A stretch of 64,000 nucleotides of DNA from Zobellia laminariae (GTDB lineage: Bacteria > Bacteroidota > Bacteroidia > Flavobacteriales > Flavobacteriaceae), in NCBI RefSeq assembly GCF_009725995.1, contig NZ_RCNS01000002.1, positions 62,001 to 126,000 on the forward strand, given 5' to 3'. Each line of letters opens with the position of its first letter. Positions within the stretch are counted from its first letter, which is position 1. Below, piece by piece: positions 63,711-64,000 of this stretch. The translations under genes were made by a program, and so were the position numbers. A model generated the notes under the pieces. The model had not been told where the DNA came from. It saw only the letters and a list, made by a program, of their open reading frames with translations, and searched no databases.

Positions 63711-64000
63711 CTTCGAATTAAAGAAAAAGAAGTAGCCCGATACTGAATGGTAGGATTTTATAAACAGCTATTCTAGAATGTGCTGTAAAGAGTAAAATTC
63801 TAATGATTTCAATGAAAATAATAGAAACATGAGATTTAGTTTTATCTTATAACAGGAAGATGTAAGGCTGTTAGACTATTTTTGCCCTCAGGCCCAGCCG
63901 CTTTATTATAAAGGTATATTGGTGTCAATACTGTTTTATTGGTGAACAGATATCACAATTAGTAGTAGTAAAATTAATGTAGCACAATTGTTAACAGCTT
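63711..64000. other. End of window, no gene seen
   Basis: The last 290 bp hold only short frames and no recognisable RNA or repeat. It is probably promoter region for a gene beyond the window. Confidence 0.5.

Noticed and set aside
1..64000. CRISPR arrays, insertion sequences, prophage or attachment sites
   Set aside because: No regularly spaced repeats, transposase, integrase or phage proteins are visible; the single tRNA is followed by a terminator and an ordinary gene with no integrase nearby.

Overview
The window looks like a chromosomal segment of a marine, polysaccharide-degrading member of the Bacteroidota, most likely the Flavobacteriaceae (Zobellia/Maribacter/Formosa-like). The basis is low G+C, a SusC/SusD pair, several S1 sulfatases, lipoprotein signals ending in S/G-C, and promoters of the Bacteroidota form TAnnTTTG. 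One such box lies 12 bp upstream of the tRNA-Pro gene and serves as an internal calibration. The genus is an inference.

Layout. (1) 1-8283: a + strand run for modification of an unknown sugar: a cytochrome-c-containing dehydrogenase-like protein (cut by the window edge), a DUF4432 protein, a PMI-like cupin, two sugar isomerase/epimerase TIM barrels, an alpha/beta hydrolase and a Gfo/Idh/MocA oxidoreductase, closed by a strong hairpin terminator. (2) 8372-10571 (-): gmd-fcl, GDP-L-fucose synthesis. (3) 10779-23078: secreted carbohydrate genes, including a Tat Gfo/Idh protein, a sialate O-acetylesterase-like protein, a DUF255 thioredoxin-like protein, a GMC oxidoreductase with its gluconate-dehydrogenase subunit-3 partner and an exported isomerase, a DUF5060 putative glycosidase, a VanX-like dipeptidase and an esterase. 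(4) tRNA-Pro(GGG) and a carbamoyltransferase. (5) 25210-52604: a rhamnose / sulfated-rhamnan (ulvan-type) locus. It holds three sulfatase genes (one fused to a GH78 alpha-L-rhamnosidase), a sulfatase remnant, SusC/SusD, a DUF1080 lipoprotein, a complete L-rhamnose catabolic operon (rhaEW, rhaI, rhaB, L-lactate dehydrogenase, an NCS1-type transporter), L-rhamnose mutarotase and a divergent GntR-LacI-type regulator. (6) 52719-59552: glyoxylate shunt (malate synthase, isocitrate lyase, RraA-like protein, alanine-glyoxylate-type aminotransferase) with a divergent RamB-like regulator. (7) 59618-63596: a stress-type module of uncharacterised small proteins, a cysteine-less ArsC-like protein, a universal stress protein, and exported small proteins.

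The main discovery candidate is a regulon readable in the DNA. The motif CRGNA-YWGYA-CAGGA-YR occurs upstream of the rhaEW operon, susC (twice in tandem, 20 bp apart), the sulfatase-GH78 gene, rhaM and a sulfatase at 25377, with a degenerate copy upstream of the sulfatase at 38182. At every one of these six promoters a TAnnTTTG box (7/8 match at the degenerate one) starts exactly 33 bp after the first base of the 13-bp core. This suggests activation by the GntR-type regulator at 35925-36971 and links polymer uptake, desulfation, rhamnose release and rhamnose catabolism.

Two more inverted-repeat systems show a similar geometry. A perfect 16-bp palindrome lies upstream of aceB, and a Crp/Fnr-like repeat appears twice, upstream of the two divergent stress operons. 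All three have centres 29.5 bp upstream of a TAnnTTTG-like box. Two genes (25377 and 45255) carry their lipoprotein signal in a different frame from the mature domain.
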